Shown here: positions 47,834 through 56,246 of the stretch, in pieces | How the letters are laid out: every line of letters starts with the position of its first letter | Numbering within the stretch: position 1 is the stretch's first letter | Assembly: GCF_963691685.1 (NCBI RefSeq) | Contig: NZ_OY829290.1 | Coordinates: 1,550,001 to 1,614,000 of the forward strand | Length of the DNA stretch: 64,000 nucleotides | From: Thalassovita sp. | GTDB taxonomy: Bacteria; Pseudomonadota; Alphaproteobacteria; Rhodobacterales; Rhodobacteraceae | Direction: 5' to 3' | Notes under the pieces: model-generated | Databases searched by the model: none | Told to the model about the DNA's origin: nothing | Seen by the model: only the letters and a program-made list of their open reading frames with translations | Made by a program: the position numbers and the translations under genes

Positions 47834-50209
47834 ATGCCGAAGGATCAAGGCATTGGCGCCAGCAGCAAGCGGCGCGAAGACGTAAGGTTCCTGACCGGAA
47901 CCGGCAATTACACAGATGATATCAACCTGGTGAACCAGACCTACGCGCATTTCCTGCGCTCGGATGTGGCCCATGGCACGATCAATAGCATCGATGCCTC
48001 TGCCGCCGAGGCGATGGAGGGCGTGGTCAAGGTTTTCACCGCGAAAGATTTCGAAGGGGTAGGCGGCATTCCCTGCGGCTGGCAGGTGACCGACCGCGAA
48101 GGCAACCCGATGCAGGAGCCGAAGCACCCCATTCTGGCCGAAGGCAAGGTTCGCCATGTGGGTGATCCCATCGCTGTTGTCATCGCCGAAAGCCCCGAGC
48201 TGGCGCGGGATGCGGCCGAAGCGGTTGAGGTGGACATTACTGAGCTGCCAGCCGTGATCGACATGAAAGCTGCCTGTGCTGAGGGCGCCACCAAGGTGCA
48301 TGACGATCTGACCTCAAACCTCTGCTATGATTGGGGGTTTGTTGAGGAAAACCGCGATGCGGTGGATCAGGCGATCAAAAATGCCGCCCATGTCACCACG
48401 CTGGAGCTGACCAACAACCGTCTGGTTGCCAACCCGATGGAGCCCCGTGTGGCGGTGGGGGATTATAACCGCGCCAATGACGAGCACACGCTCTACACCA
48501 CCTCACAGAACCCGCATGTGATCCGCCTGCTGATGGGGGCCTTTGTGCTGGGTATCCCGGAACACAAGCTGCGGGTGGTTGCGCCTGACGTGGGCGGTGG
48601 CTTTGGCACCAAGATCTTCCACTACGCGGAAGAGGCTTTTGTCACCTTTGCCGCCAAGGCGCTGAACCGTCCGGTGAAATGGACCTGCTCACGCTCAGAG
48701 GCATTTATCTCGGACGCTCATGGCCGTGACCATGTGACCAAGATCGAACTGGCGCTGGATGCGGACAATAAGTTCACCGCGATCCGTACCGAAACCTACG
48801 CCAATATGGGCGCTTACCTGTCGACCTTCGCGCCTTCGGTGCCGACCTGGCTGCATGGCACATTGATGGCGGGCAACTACACCACGCCGCTGATCTATGT
48901 GAACGTGAAGGCGGTCTTCACCAACACGGTGCCCGTGGATGCCTATCGTGGGGCAGGGCGCCCTGAGGCAACTTTCCAGCTGGAGCGGGTGGTGGACAAA
49001 GCCGCGCGCGAGTTGGGTATGGACCCGGCGGAGCTGCGGCGTTTGAACTTCATCAAACCCGATCAGTTCCCCTATGAAACCCCTGTTGCGGTGGCCTATG
49101 ACACGGGCAACTACCACGCCACCCTGGACAAAGCGCTGGAGTTGACGGACTACGCTGGCTTTGACGCCCGCGCCGCTGAAAGCAAGGCCAAGGGCAAGAT
49201 GCGCGGCTTCGGCATCGCCCATTATATCGAGGCCTGCGGCATCGCGCCGTCGAACCTTGTGGGGCAGCTGGGCGCCCGTGCAGGGCTTTATGAATCGGCC
49301 ACCGTTCGCGTGAACGCAACCGGATCCATCGCCGTGATGACCGGCAGTCACAGTCACGGACAGGGGCATGAAACCACCTTTGCCCAGGTGGTCGCGGATA
49401 TGATCGGCATTGACGAAAGTCAGGTAGATATTGTCCACGGTGACACGTCGAAAACCCCGATGGGCATGGGCACCTATGGCTCCCGTTCGATCGCGGTCGG
49501 CGGCTCGGCCATGGTGCGGGCAGCGGAAAAGGTGATCAACAAGGCCAAGAAGATCGCGGCCCACCTGATGGAAGCAGCGGATGCGGATATCGAGTTGAAG
49601 GACGGTCAGTTCTCGGTTGCAGGTACGGATAAATCCGTGGCCTGGGGCGATGTCTGTCTGGCAGCCTACGTGCCGCACAACTACCCGCTGGAGGAAATCG
49701 AACCGGGCCTGGAGGAAACGGCGTTTTACGATCCGGCAAACTTCACCTACCCGTCGGGCGCTTATTTCTGCGAAGTCGAGGTGGATCCCGGCACCGGCAA
49801 GATCGATATCCTCGGCTTCACCGCAGCGGATGATTTCGGCAATGTGATCAACCCGATGATCGTCGAAGGCCAGGTGCATGGCGGCCTGGCACAAGGTCTG
49901 GGTCAGGCGATGCTGGAAAACTGCGTCTATGATGACAACGGCCAGCTGCTCAGCGGGTCCTACATGGACTACGCCATGCCACGGGCCCATGATCTGCCGA
50001 ACTTCACCGTCGATCATTCCTGCCAAACCCCCTGTACCCACAACCCGCTTGGGGTGAAGGGCTGCGGGGAGGCAGGCGCCATTGGTTCGCCGCCGGCTCT
50101 GGTCAATGCTGTGATTGATGCGCTGCACCGTGGGGGCTACCCTGTGGAGCATATCGACATGCCGCTGTCGCCGTCGCGTGTGTGGAACGCGATGCAGTCG
50201 GTCAAATAA
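47834..50209 (+). CDS. coxL: CoxL-like molybdenum-binding subunit, form II (putative CO dehydrogenase family)
   Basis: A 791-residue catalytic subunit of the xanthine-oxidase/CO dehydrogenase family. The active-site loop reads AYRGAGR at 370-376. Form I CO dehydrogenases have AYxCSFR there, so the copper-binding cysteine of true CO oxidisers is absent. Cofactor motifs DVGGGFGTK (252-260), GSHSHGQGHETTFAQVVAD and the C-terminal GVKGCGEAGAIGSPPALVNAV (Glu of the active site in CGEAG) are present. Form II enzymes have uncertain substrates. It is preceded by coxS and followed by coxM, 15 bp away. No coxDEF maturation genes are in the window. Confidence 0.9.
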   Translation: MPKDQGIGASSKRREDVRFLTGTGNYTDDINLVNQTYAHFLRSDVAHGTINSIDASAAEAMEGVVKVFTAKDFEGVGGIPCGWQVTDREGNPMQEPKHPILAEGKVRHVGDPIAVVIAESPELARDAAEAVEVDITELPAVIDMKAACAEGATKVHDDLTSNLCYDWGFVEENRDAVDQAIKNAAHVTTLELTNNRLVANPMEPRVAVGDYNRANDEHTLYTTSQNPHVIRLLMGAFVLGIPEHKLRVVAPDVGGGFGTKIFHYAEEAFVTFAAKALNRPVKWTCSRSEAFISDAHGRDHVTKIELALDADNKFTAIRTETYANMGAYLSTFAPSVPTWLHGTLMAGNYTTPLIYVNVKAVFTNTVPVDAYRGAGRPEATFQLERVVDKAARELGMDPAELRRLNFIKPDQFPYETPVAVAYDTGNYHATLDKALELTDYAGFDARAAESKAKGKMRGFGIAHYIEACGIAPSNLVGQLGARAGLYESATVRVNATGSIAVMTGSHSHGQGHETTFAQVVADMIGIDESQVDIVHGDTSKTPMGMGTYGSRSIAVGGSAMVRAAEKVINKAKKIAAHLMEAADADIELKDGQFSVAGTDKSVAWGDVCLAAYVPHNYPLEEIEPGLEETAFYDPANFTYPSGAYFCEVEVDPGTGKIDILGFTAADDFGNVINPMIVEGQVHGGLAQGLGQAMLENCVYDDNGQLLSGSYMDYAMPRAHDLPNFTVDHSCQTPCTHNPLGVKGCGEAGAIGSPPALVNAVIDALHRGGYPVEHIDMPLSPSRVWNAMQSVK

Positions 50210-50224
50210 GGAAGGACAGTCAGA

Positions 50225-51007
50225 ATGTATAACTTTGACTTTGAACAGCCCGGCAGCGTTGAAGACGCGGTTGCAGCGCTGAAGGATGAGGATGCGCTGG
50301 CGCTTTCCGGTGGCCAGACGTTGATCCCGTCGATGAAACAGCGGTTGAACGCGCCTTCGAAACTGGTGAGCCTTACGGGCATTGAGGCGCTGAAAGGCGT
50401 CTGCCAGAACGGTGATACCCTGTCGGTCGGTGCGGCCACCACCCACGCCACTGTGGCTGCAGAGGGCGGTGCCTATGCGGCGTTAGCCGATCTGGCGGGT
50501 GGCATCGGGGATCCGGCGGTGCGCAACCGTGGCACATTGGGCGGGTCCCTCGCCAACAACGATCCGGCGGCCTGTTACCCGTCGGCAGTGCTGGCCTCGG
50601 GCGCAACGGTGGTGACCAACGCGCGGGAAATCGCGGCGGATGACTTCTTTGATGGGATGTTCGCCACCGCGCTGGACGAGGGGGAGATCATCACCTCGGT
50701 CAACTTCCCGATCCCGGAAAAAGCCAGCTATCAGAAGTTTGAACAACCCGCGTCACGCTTTGCGCTGACCGGGGTGTTTGTGGCCAAATACGCCGATGGT
50801 GTACGGGTTGCCGTGACCGGCGCGTCAGAAGAGGGCGTGATGCGCTGGGCGGAGGCGGAGGCGGCGCTGTCCGCTGACTTCTCGCCCGAGGCAGTGGATG
50901 GCCTTTCAGTCGCTGCTGATGGGCTGATCAGTGACCTACACGGCACGCCGGAATATCGCGCCAACCTGATCAAGGTGCTGACCAAACGCGCCGTGGCCGC
51001 AGCTTGA
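50225..51007 (+). CDS. coxM: CoxM-like FAD-binding subunit
   Basis: A 260-residue FAD-binding subunit. It shows YNFDFEQPGSVEDAVAAL near the start, the FAD-binding ALSGGQTLIPSMKQRLNAP and GGIGDPAVRNRGTLGGSLANNDPAACYP, which are hallmarks of the CO dehydrogenase M/xanthine dehydrogenase FAD domain, and the C-terminal CO dehydrogenase-type tail. It passes electrons from the 2Fe-2S clusters to a quinone or other acceptor. GGAAGGA precedes the ATG. Confidence 0.93.
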   Translation: MYNFDFEQPGSVEDAVAALKDEDALALSGGQTLIPSMKQRLNAPSKLVSLTGIEALKGVCQNGDTLSVGAATTHATVAAEGGAYAALADLAGGIGDPAVRNRGTLGGSLANNDPAACYPSAVLASGATVVTNAREIAADDFFDGMFATALDEGEIITSVNFPIPEKASYQKFEQPASRFALTGVFVAKYADGVRVAVTGASEEGVMRWAEAEAALSADFSPEAVDGLSVAADGLISDLHGTPEYRANLIKVLTKRAVAAA

Positions 51008-51087
51008 GCCGCTGCGAGGATTGAACAAAGGAGGGCGCTCCATCCCGGGGCGCCCTTTTGCTTTGCTGATGTCGGAGCCTCCGGCGG

Positions 51088-51136
51088 GAGTATTTGGGGA
51101 ACGATGAAAGGCGCTTTCAATGTTCCAGAAATACTC
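51088..51136. repeat. Palindromic pair of GAGTATTT-type repeats, copy 4, between convergent genes
   Basis: Two cores face each other. The left arm is GAGTATTTGGGGAACGATGA then AAG (51088-51110); the right arm is its near-complement (51114-51136), across a GCG loop. Paired blocks are GAGTATTT/AAATACTC, GGAAC/GTTCC and TGAAAG/CTTTCA, 19 of 23 pairs in all. It sits between coxM and the convergent methyltransferase gene and probably forms a strong cruciform or transcript hairpin. It may act as a bidirectional terminator, although T-tracts are lacking. Confidence 0.75.
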
Positions 51137-51158
51137 AAATCCTGAGCACGCCTAAGGC

Positions 51159-51761
51159 TCAGCCGCCTGGTTTGCGCGCAATCAGATCGATCAGGGCGGA
51201 CATGCCGGAATGGCCGCGGCCTTCCTGCACTTCGCGTTCATATGCCTCCAGCGTCACAATCTCCCAGCCGGAGAAAGCAGCACGCAGCATTTCGGGCGTG
51301 TAGAGGTTTTCCAGAAACGGCGGGCCACCGGTGCCGTATTCCAGCTGTTTCTGGGTGTAGCCATGCAGCATCACCACACCGCCGGGTTTGGTTGCGGTCT
51401 GCATGCGTTCAAACTGTACCGCACGGCCTTCGGGGCCGACGAATTGAATGAATATGCCTGCAACGATATCATACTGCGCCTTGGGCCAGGGATCTTTGAG
51501 GATGTCACATTTCTGGAAATCCACTGTCACCTGCTTTTCTGCGGCCAAGCTGCGGGCGCGGTCCAGGGCCGTCGGGGCAAACTCCAGCGCGGTGACCTCA
51601 AGACCGCGTTCGGCCATAAAGACCGAATTGCGCCCTTCGCCATCGGCAACGGCCAGCGCGCTTTGGCCAGCGATCAGATAGTCCAGATGATCGCGCAGAA
51701 ACTGCGCCGGGGCGGTGCCAAAGACATAGTCGGCTGAGCCAGCGTAGCGTTCTTCCCACAT
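51159..51761 (-). CDS. Class I SAM-dependent methyltransferase (TehB-like)
   Basis: A 200-residue methyltransferase. MWEERYAGSADYVFGTAPAQFL is the N-terminal pattern of the TehB/thiopurine group. The SAM site follows: ALAVADGEGRNSVFMAERGLEVTALEFAPTALDRARSLA, then VDFQKCDILKDPWPKAQYDIVAGIF. The ATG at 51761 has GGAGG upstream; a longer frame is not conserved. The substrate is unknown. It is convergent with the cox operon across the palindromic repeat pair and lies beyond the infC terminator. Confidence 0.85.
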   Translation of the reverse strand: MWEERYAGSADYVFGTAPAQFLRDHLDYLIAGQSALAVADGEGRNSVFMAERGLEVTALEFAPTALDRARSLAAEKQVTVDFQKCDILKDPWPKAQYDIVAGIFIQFVGPEGRAVQFERMQTATKPGGVVMLHGYTQKQLEYGTGGPPFLENLYTPEMLRAAFSGWEIVTLEAYEREVQEGRGHSGMSALIDLIARKPGG

Positions 51762-51844
51762 GGGGGGCCTCCTTTGCATGGTCTGCTTCAGATAAATGGT
51801 CTGCGGTGGCGACAATCAAGGCTGGCCACAAACGAGTCTGGCAA

Positions 51845-51878
51845 CAAAAAACGCCCCCGCGTGGTGGCAGGGGCGTTT
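51845..51878 (-). terminator. infC terminator
   Basis: On the minus strand a 9-bp stem (AAACGCCCC / GGGGCGTTT, 51849-51857 with 51870-51878) with a 12-nt loop ends in a T-rich tract. It lies 23 bp after the infC stop. Confidence 0.85.
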
Positions 51879-51900
51879 CGGAAATCTGACTGGATCAGGC

Positions 51901-52446
51901 TTACTTGTTCAGCGGGCCGATCATCATGATCATCTGGCGGCCTTCCATCTTGGGCATGTTTTCGACTTTGCCCAGTTCTTTGATGTCTTCGGCCACCCGC
52001 AACAGCAGCTCACGGCCCAGGTTCTGGTGGGCCATTTCACGGCCGCGGAAGCGCAGGGTGACTTTCACCTTGTCGCCTTTTTCCAGGAACTTGATCACGT
52101 TGCGCATTTTGACGTCGTAGTCATGGGTATCGGTGTTCGGACGGAACTTAACCTCTTTGACCTCGATGATCTTCTGCTTTTTGCGGGCTTCCGATTCCCG
52201 TTTCTGCTGTTCGTATTTGAACTTACCATAGTCCATGATTTTGCAGACGGGGGGCTTCGCGTTGGGCGAGATTTCCACCAGATCAAGACCTGCCTCTTCG
52301 GCCATGGCCATGGCTTTGGCGGGCGAGACGACGCCGACATTTTCACCTTCTGCACCAATCAGGCGTACTTCGGGCGCGCGGATGCGCTCGTTGGTCCGGG
52401 GGCCGGTGTCGCGTGTCGGGGGCGCGTTATGCGGTCTGCGAGCTAT
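51901..52446 (-). CDS. infC: Translation initiation factor IF-3, non-canonical AUA start
   Basis: A 181-residue IF-3. The N-domain reads ARRPHNAPPTRDTGPRTNER then IRAPEVRLIGAEGENVGVVS; the linker and C-domain follow with LDLVEISPNAKPPVCKIMDYGKFKY, FRPNTDTHDYDVKMRNVIKFLEKGDKVKVTLRFRGREM and QMIMMIGP. An ATG at 52311 would remove 45 conserved residues. Upstream in frame there is no ATG, GTG or TTG before the stop codon TGA; AAGGA lies 8 bp before ATA (52444-52446). So initiation at AUA is inferred. IF-3 rejects non-AUG starts, so this fits autogenous control as in E. coli (AUU). Confidence 0.93.
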   Translation of the reverse strand: MARRPHNAPPTRDTGPRTNERIRAPEVRLIGAEGENVGVVSPAKAMAMAEEAGLDLVEISPNAKPPVCKIMDYGKFKYEQQKRESEARKKQKIIEVKEVKFRPNTDTHDYDVKMRNVIKFLEKGDKVKVTLRFRGREMAHQNLGRELLLRVAEDIKELGKVENMPKMEGRQMIMMIGPLNK

Positions 52447-52638
52447 GGGATCAATCCTTCAATCGTTGGCGAATTTGAGGCCCAAACCTATCCCCCCCAT
52501 AGGGAATCTTCAAGCGGCAAATAGCCGGTTTTGCGGCAAATCCGGGGCTTTTCCCCCTAGTTTGTTCTGCGTTGCGGCGCTTCATTGCAGGGGATGAGGC
52601 GCGGTGGCGGAACCGCTGCGCAGGAAAGGGATAGAGTT

Positions 52639-53280
52639 ATGAATTATGCAGTTGGCGTGGCCGCAGCGGGTCTGATCGTGGTTGTGGGGTACTTGGCGCT
52701 GAGCGGTGGCGAAACGCCTGAGCCGGTTGCGGTGACCCCCGTTGCTGTGCCTGAGGCGCCGGTGGTTGAAGAAGCTGCCCCTGTTGAAGAAGCAGAAGCG
52801 CCGGCGGCAGGCGACTCAACAGGCGACTCAGTTGAGCAGGTGGTTAACGACGTGGCCGCGGATGTGGCTGAGCAGGTAACGGAACAGGTGACAGAGGCGG
52901 TCGAGGCCGTTGAGGCGGGCGCAACTGAGGCCGTCGAAGCGCTGGAACAGGTGAGTGAGGCGGTAGACAGCGAGGCCGTGCAGGAGTTTGCTGAGGATGT
53001 GGCGACTGCGGCGGGTGACATGGCCACGCAGGCGCAGGAAGAGGTCAGCGAAGCTGTGGAAACGGTGACCGAAAGTGCGGCCGAGTTGGTGGCGCCAACC
53101 GGCGCGGATCTGTTCAGCGTAGCGGGATTTGATTTTGATAAGGCGGTTGAGTTCATCAAAGCTTCCGACCTGAACCCGCTGGCGCGCAACGCCCTGACGC
53201 AATCCCTGTCTGCGGCGAAGGATAATCCTGAGCTGCTGGCCAGCGCATTGGCCGCAGCGCGTCAGCAGCTGGGCCTTTAA
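52639..53280 (+). CDS. Ala/Glu/Val-rich single-pass hypothetical protein
   Basis: A 213-residue protein with one N-terminal membrane helix (MNYAVGVAAAGLIVVVGYLAL, residues 1-21). It is followed by a low-complexity Ala/Val/Glu stretch (about 25-155) with heptad-like AVEAVEAGATEAVEAL repeats, likely a coiled coil. A short C-terminal globular segment ends with GFDFDKAVEFIKASDLNPLARNALTQSLSAAKDNPELLASALAAARQQLGL. The start is ATG 52639, with GGAAAGGG upstream. Function is unknown. It is divergent from infC. Confidence 0.72.
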   Translation: MNYAVGVAAAGLIVVVGYLALSGGETPEPVAVTPVAVPEAPVVEEAAPVEEAEAPAAGDSTGDSVEQVVNDVAADVAEQVTEQVTEAVEAVEAGATEAVEALEQVSEAVDSEAVQEFAEDVATAAGDMATQAQEEVSEAVETVTESAAELVAPTGADLFSVAGFDFDKAVEFIKASDLNPLARNALTQSLSAAKDNPELLASALAAARQQLGL

Positions 53281-53319
53281 CGCGCTACTGCGCAAGCGAA
53301 GCACTGGGCGGCGCGGGGG

Positions 53320-53964
53320 TTATCCTGCGCTGCCTGCAAGCCCGGGCAGCAAAACAGACAGGCCTGAGGTGATCATCTCAACCGCGATGGCTGCCAGGAT
53401 CATGCCCATGAGCCGCGTCATGATCACCCGACCCGTTTGCGACAGATAACCGGCCAACCGCCCCGAGAGGGCAAAGGCCACGCCGATCGAGGCTAGCACC
53501 GCTGCGAAAATCAGCGCGTAGGCGATCAGGTCTTGGGTGCTGTCGGCCTGCTGGCGATAGAGGATCAGCGTTGTGATGGTGCCGGGACCGACAAGGATCG
53601 GAAAGGTCAGCGGGTAAAAGGCCACCGCATCGGCATCGGGGAAGTTTTGCTTTTCCTCTTCGGTGCCGTGATGGGCGCTGCTGTCGTTGCCGTTCAGCAT
53701 CTTCAGGCCGATCAACAGCACAACCAGCCCGCCGGCGACACGAAAATCATCAATTGAGATGCCGAAAAAGCCAAGCGCTGCATGGCCCATCATCGCAAAG
53801 GCTGTACCCATCACAAAACAGTAGATCACCACCCGCAGGGCAATGGCGCTGCGCTGTGCGGCACTGGCGCCTTCGGTGGTGCTGAGGAAGATCGGCAGGT
53901 TTGAAATCGGGTTCATGATTGCAAACAAAGCGCCGAAAAACTTGAGGGCTGAGAAACTGTCCAT
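53320..53964 (-). CDS. MarC-family inner-membrane protein
   Basis: A 214-residue MarC/UPF0056 protein with six membrane helices. FFGALFAIMNPISNLPIFLSTT is the family's first motif; AVAFYPLTFPILVGPGTITTLIL is the third helix and loop; VIMTRLMGMILAAIAVEMITSGL is near the C-terminus. Its transport or other function is unproven in all species. ATG 53964 is used; its Shine-Dalgarno is weak (AGGG). It is preceded on the same strand by the fpr gene after a terminator. Confidence 0.9.
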   Translation of the reverse strand: MDSFSALKFFGALFAIMNPISNLPIFLSTTEGASAAQRSAIALRVVIYCFVMGTAFAMMGHAALGFFGISIDDFRVAGGLVVLLIGLKMLNGNDSSAHHGTEEEKQNFPDADAVAFYPLTFPILVGPGTITTLILYRQQADSTQDLIAYALIFAAVLASIGVAFALSGRLAGYLSQTGRVIMTRLMGMILAAIAVEMITSGLSVLLPGLAGSAG

Positions 53965-54065
53965 CGCGATACCCTGACATGAAATACAAACAGAGGATGT
54001 GAGGCGCGCCGGGCTCTGGTCAAGGTAAAGCTGCCCATGGTGCGGTAAACGCAAAGGCAAAGACG

Positions 54066-54094
54066 CAAAAAGCCGGACCTTTCGGCCCGGCTTT
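54066..54094 (-). terminator. fpr terminator
   Basis: On the minus strand AAAGCCGG / CCGGCTTT stem with a 10-nt loop, followed by TTTTTGC. It lies 23 bp after the fpr stop and separates it from marC. Confidence 0.8.
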
Positions 54095-54116
54095 AATGTC
54101 TCGATCTGTGTTCAGA

Positions 54117-54977
54117 TCAGTCGAGGAATGCTTTTTCCACCACGAAGTGCGCAGGTTTGGAATTGGCGCCTTCTTCCAGACCGTAGGTGTTTTCAAACAG
54201 ATCCTTGAGTTCCAGGTTGAACGCGAGGTTGCCGCAGATCATGGCGCGGTCGGTGTCGGGGTTCAGCGGCGGAACGCCCAGTTCCTCAAAGGCTTCGCCC
54301 GAGCGCATCAGGTCGGTGATACGGCCCATTTTGGGGCTCTCTTCGCGCGTTGTGGTGGGGTAGTATTTGATCTTCTTCCAGAAGCCTTCGCCGATCACCT
54401 CATTGAGCAGCTCGTCTTCTTTCAGACCTTCGATCAGCTCACGGCCATAGGTCAGTTCACCCACTTCGCGGCAGGTGTGGGTGATGATCACCTCATCAAA
54501 CTTTTCATAGGTCTCAGGTTCGCGCAGCAGTGACGCAAAGGGCGCAAAGCCGGTGCCGGTGGCAAAGAACCAGATCCGCTTGCCCGGGATCAGCGCGTCA
54601 TGCACCAGCGTGCCAACGGGTTTCGGGCGCAGAATAATCTCATCGCCAACCTTGATGTGCTGCAGCTTGGAGGTCAGCGGACCATCCTGCACCTTGATCG
54701 AATAGAACTCCATCTCTTCATCCCAGGAGGGGGAGGCAATGGAATAGGCGCGCAGCAGCGGTTTTTGCTTGCCGGTCTTGGGGTTCACATCCCCCATCAG
54801 GCCGATCATCACAAATTCACCCGAACGGAACCGCAGCGACGCAGGGCGCGTGCAGCGGAACGAAAACAGGCGATCAGTCCAATGCTTGACCTCGGTTACG
54901 GTCTGAGCATCGGGGAGGGCGGGCACTTTGGGGGCCTTGGCGGCGGCAGCATCGGTCACGGGTGTCATCTCGGTCAT
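54117..54977 (-). CDS. fpr: Ferredoxin--NADP+ reductase
   Basis: A 286-residue FAD protein that exchanges electrons between NADPH and ferredoxin/flavodoxin. FAD binding: RAYSIASP (RxYS motif). NADP: GTGFAPFASLLREP and MICGNLAFNLELKDLFE. C-terminus: HFVVEKAFLD, the usual aromatic end of bacterial subclass I. It lies downstream of the sulfate-reduction genes in the same direction, 121 bp away, and may supply electrons for CysI through ferredoxin. A long dyad precedes it. This location resembles cysI-cysH-DUF934-fpr clusters in the family. Confidence 0.95.
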   Translation of the reverse strand: MTEMTPVTDAAAAKAPKVPALPDAQTVTEVKHWTDRLFSFRCTRPASLRFRSGEFVMIGLMGDVNPKTGKQKPLLRAYSIASPSWDEEMEFYSIKVQDGPLTSKLQHIKVGDEIILRPKPVGTLVHDALIPGKRIWFFATGTGFAPFASLLREPETYEKFDEVIITHTCREVGELTYGRELIEGLKEDELLNEVIGEGFWKKIKYYPTTTREESPKMGRITDLMRSGEAFEELGVPPLNPDTDRAMICGNLAFNLELKDLFENTYGLEEGANSKPAHFVVEKAFLD

Positions 54978-55042
54978 AATGGCTCTGGCCGGTGCTTAAT
55001 CCGGCATCCTTCAGATAGCTTTGATTTAGGTCAGTTGAAAGG

Positions 55043-55076
55043 GAGGAAATTGCCTTATTTCGTTCAGTATTTCCTC
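55043..55076. promoter_or_regulatory. Perfect inverted repeat upstream of fpr
   Basis: GAGGAAAT (55043-55050) and ATTTCCTC (55069-55076), a perfect 8-bp inverted repeat with 18 bp between arms, 66-99 bp upstream of the fpr start. An operator is likely; the regulator (stress or iron-sulfur type) is unknown. Confidence 0.45.
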
Positions 55077-55098
55077 AACGATTAGGATTTACCCTAGG

Positions 55099-55506
55099 CT
55101 AGCCGGCCCGCAGGCGGCTTTGGTAATTGTTGGCCCGCCAGTCGGCGCGGAACTTCCATTCCCCTTCGGGTTGGCGGGTGGCCAGCTCTTGGGAGATTTC
55201 CACCTCATCAAAGCCGGTGCGGCGTGCCATCGCATATTGATCCGAGATCACATGCCCCTTGGCCCGCAGACGGCCCTGATAGCCCATCAGGCGCAATTCA
55301 CGCGCCAGGGTGAACCCACGGCCATCGGCAAAGCTGGGGAAGTCGACCCGGATCAGTTGCAGCCGGTCCAGATGATCGGCCAGGACTGATGTATCCGCGT
55401 CCGAGGTCAGATCCACCGCGATGGCGTTATCCAGGTTTTCCAGCTCAGCGATGGGGCCGGTCCAGTCATCGGCCGCAAAGCCGGTATCGGTGACGATCAC
55501 GCTCAT
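55099..55506 (-). CDS. DUF934 protein of the sulfite-reduction cluster
   Basis: A 135-residue cytoplasmic protein matching DUF934, which occurs beside cysH/cysI. VDFPSFADGRGFTLARELRLMGYQGRLRAKGHVISDQYAMARRTGFDEVEI is the conserved core. Its role is not established; it is thought to help sulfite reduction. The ATG at 55506 overlaps the cysH stop by 4 bp. It is the last gene of the DUF2849-cysI-cysH-DUF934 unit. Confidence 0.88.
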   Translation of the reverse strand: MSVIVTDTGFAADDWTGPIAELENLDNAIAVDLTSDADTSVLADHLDRLQLIRVDFPSFADGRGFTLARELRLMGYQGRLRAKGHVISDQYAMARRTGFDEVEISQELATRQPEGEWKFRADWRANNYQSRLRAG

Positions 55507-56246
55507 TGTTGCGCTCCAATTCTTACCATTTTGCCATCCACCATGTGGATGCCGCATTCTTCTTTCTGGGTGCCGCGCCAGCGGCCGGCCCGTTCATCTT
55601 CGCCCGGTTTCACCTTCGAGGTGCAGGGGCGGCAACCGATCGAAGGGTAGCCCTGCGCGATCAGCGGGTGTTTCGGCAGACGGTTGTTGATCAGGTAGTC
55701 CTGAACATCCGATTTTTCCCAATGCGCCAGCGGGTTCACCTTGATCCGCTTGTCTTCTTCGTTCTCAAAGAACTCCAGCGCCGCGCGTGATCCGGCCTGA
55801 AACCGTTTGCGCCCGGTGATCCAGGCATCAAAACCGCTGAGTGCCTTTTCCAAGGGCCGCGTCTTGCGCAGGTCACAGCAGGCATCGGTGTTGCTGAGGT
55901 GTAGCGCGCCATAGGGGTCTTCGCTGGCGACTTCATCCTCGGCCGCGCGGATCACCCGCACGTCGGTCAGGCCCAGCCGATGTGCCACCTCTTGCTGATA
56001 GTCCAGCGTTTCAGGAAACAGCATCTGCGTGTCGATAAACAGAACCGGCGTGGTGGGATCTACCACCGCAACCAAATGCAACAGAACGACGCTTTCCGCG
56101 CCAAATGAGGACACCATGGCGATGCGACCCACCTGAGGGTCCGTCATCGCCCGCTTCAGCACCGTGCTGGCCGCGTGGTGCTGGTAGCGGCGGTTCAGGT
56201 GGTCAACCCGTTCCGCCACTGCCTGAAGAGGCGCCTCAAGCGGCAT
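55503..56246 (-). CDS. cysH: Assimilatory adenylyl-sulfate reductase (CysH, iron-sulfur type)
   Basis: A 247-residue reductase that makes sulfite from APS with thioredoxin. The PAPS-reductase fold is seen in VSSFGAESVVLLHLV, LFIDTQMLFPET and WITGRKRFQAG. The cysteine pairs C123-C124 (DACCDLRKTRPLEK) and C205-C208 (IGCRPCTSKVKPGEDERAGRW) are the 4Fe-4S ligands of bacterial APS reductases. The C-terminal ECGIH carries the catalytic cysteine, C231. The four-cysteine set points to APS, not PAPS, as substrate. ATG 56246 overlaps the cysI stop by 11 bp. Confidence 0.94.
   Translation of the reverse strand: MPLEAPLQAVAERVDHLNRRYQHHAASTVLKRAMTDPQVGRIAMVSSFGAESVVLLHLVAVVDPTTPVLFIDTQMLFPETLDYQQEVAHRLGLTDVRVIRAAEDEVASEDPYGALHLSNTDACCDLRKTRPLEKALSGFDAWITGRKRFQAGSRAALEFFENEEDKRIKVNPLAHWEKSDVQDYLINNRLPKHPLIAQGYPSIGCRPCTSKVKPGEDERAGRWRGTQKEECGIHMVDGKMVRIGAQQ

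Noticed and set aside
47834..50209. Genuine aerobic CO dehydrogenase (form I)
   Set aside because: The AYxCSFR loop with the copper-binding cysteine is absent; AYRGAGR marks form II.
48695..50446. 583-residue open frame on the minus strand
   Set aside because: It lies opposite coxL, in a GC-rich gene whose antisense frame stays open by codon bias; no family motifs.
52311..52446. Short IF-3 starting at the ATG at 52311
   Set aside because: It would remove conserved N-domain residues such as GPRTNERIRAPEVRLIG, so the longer AUA-started form is preferred.
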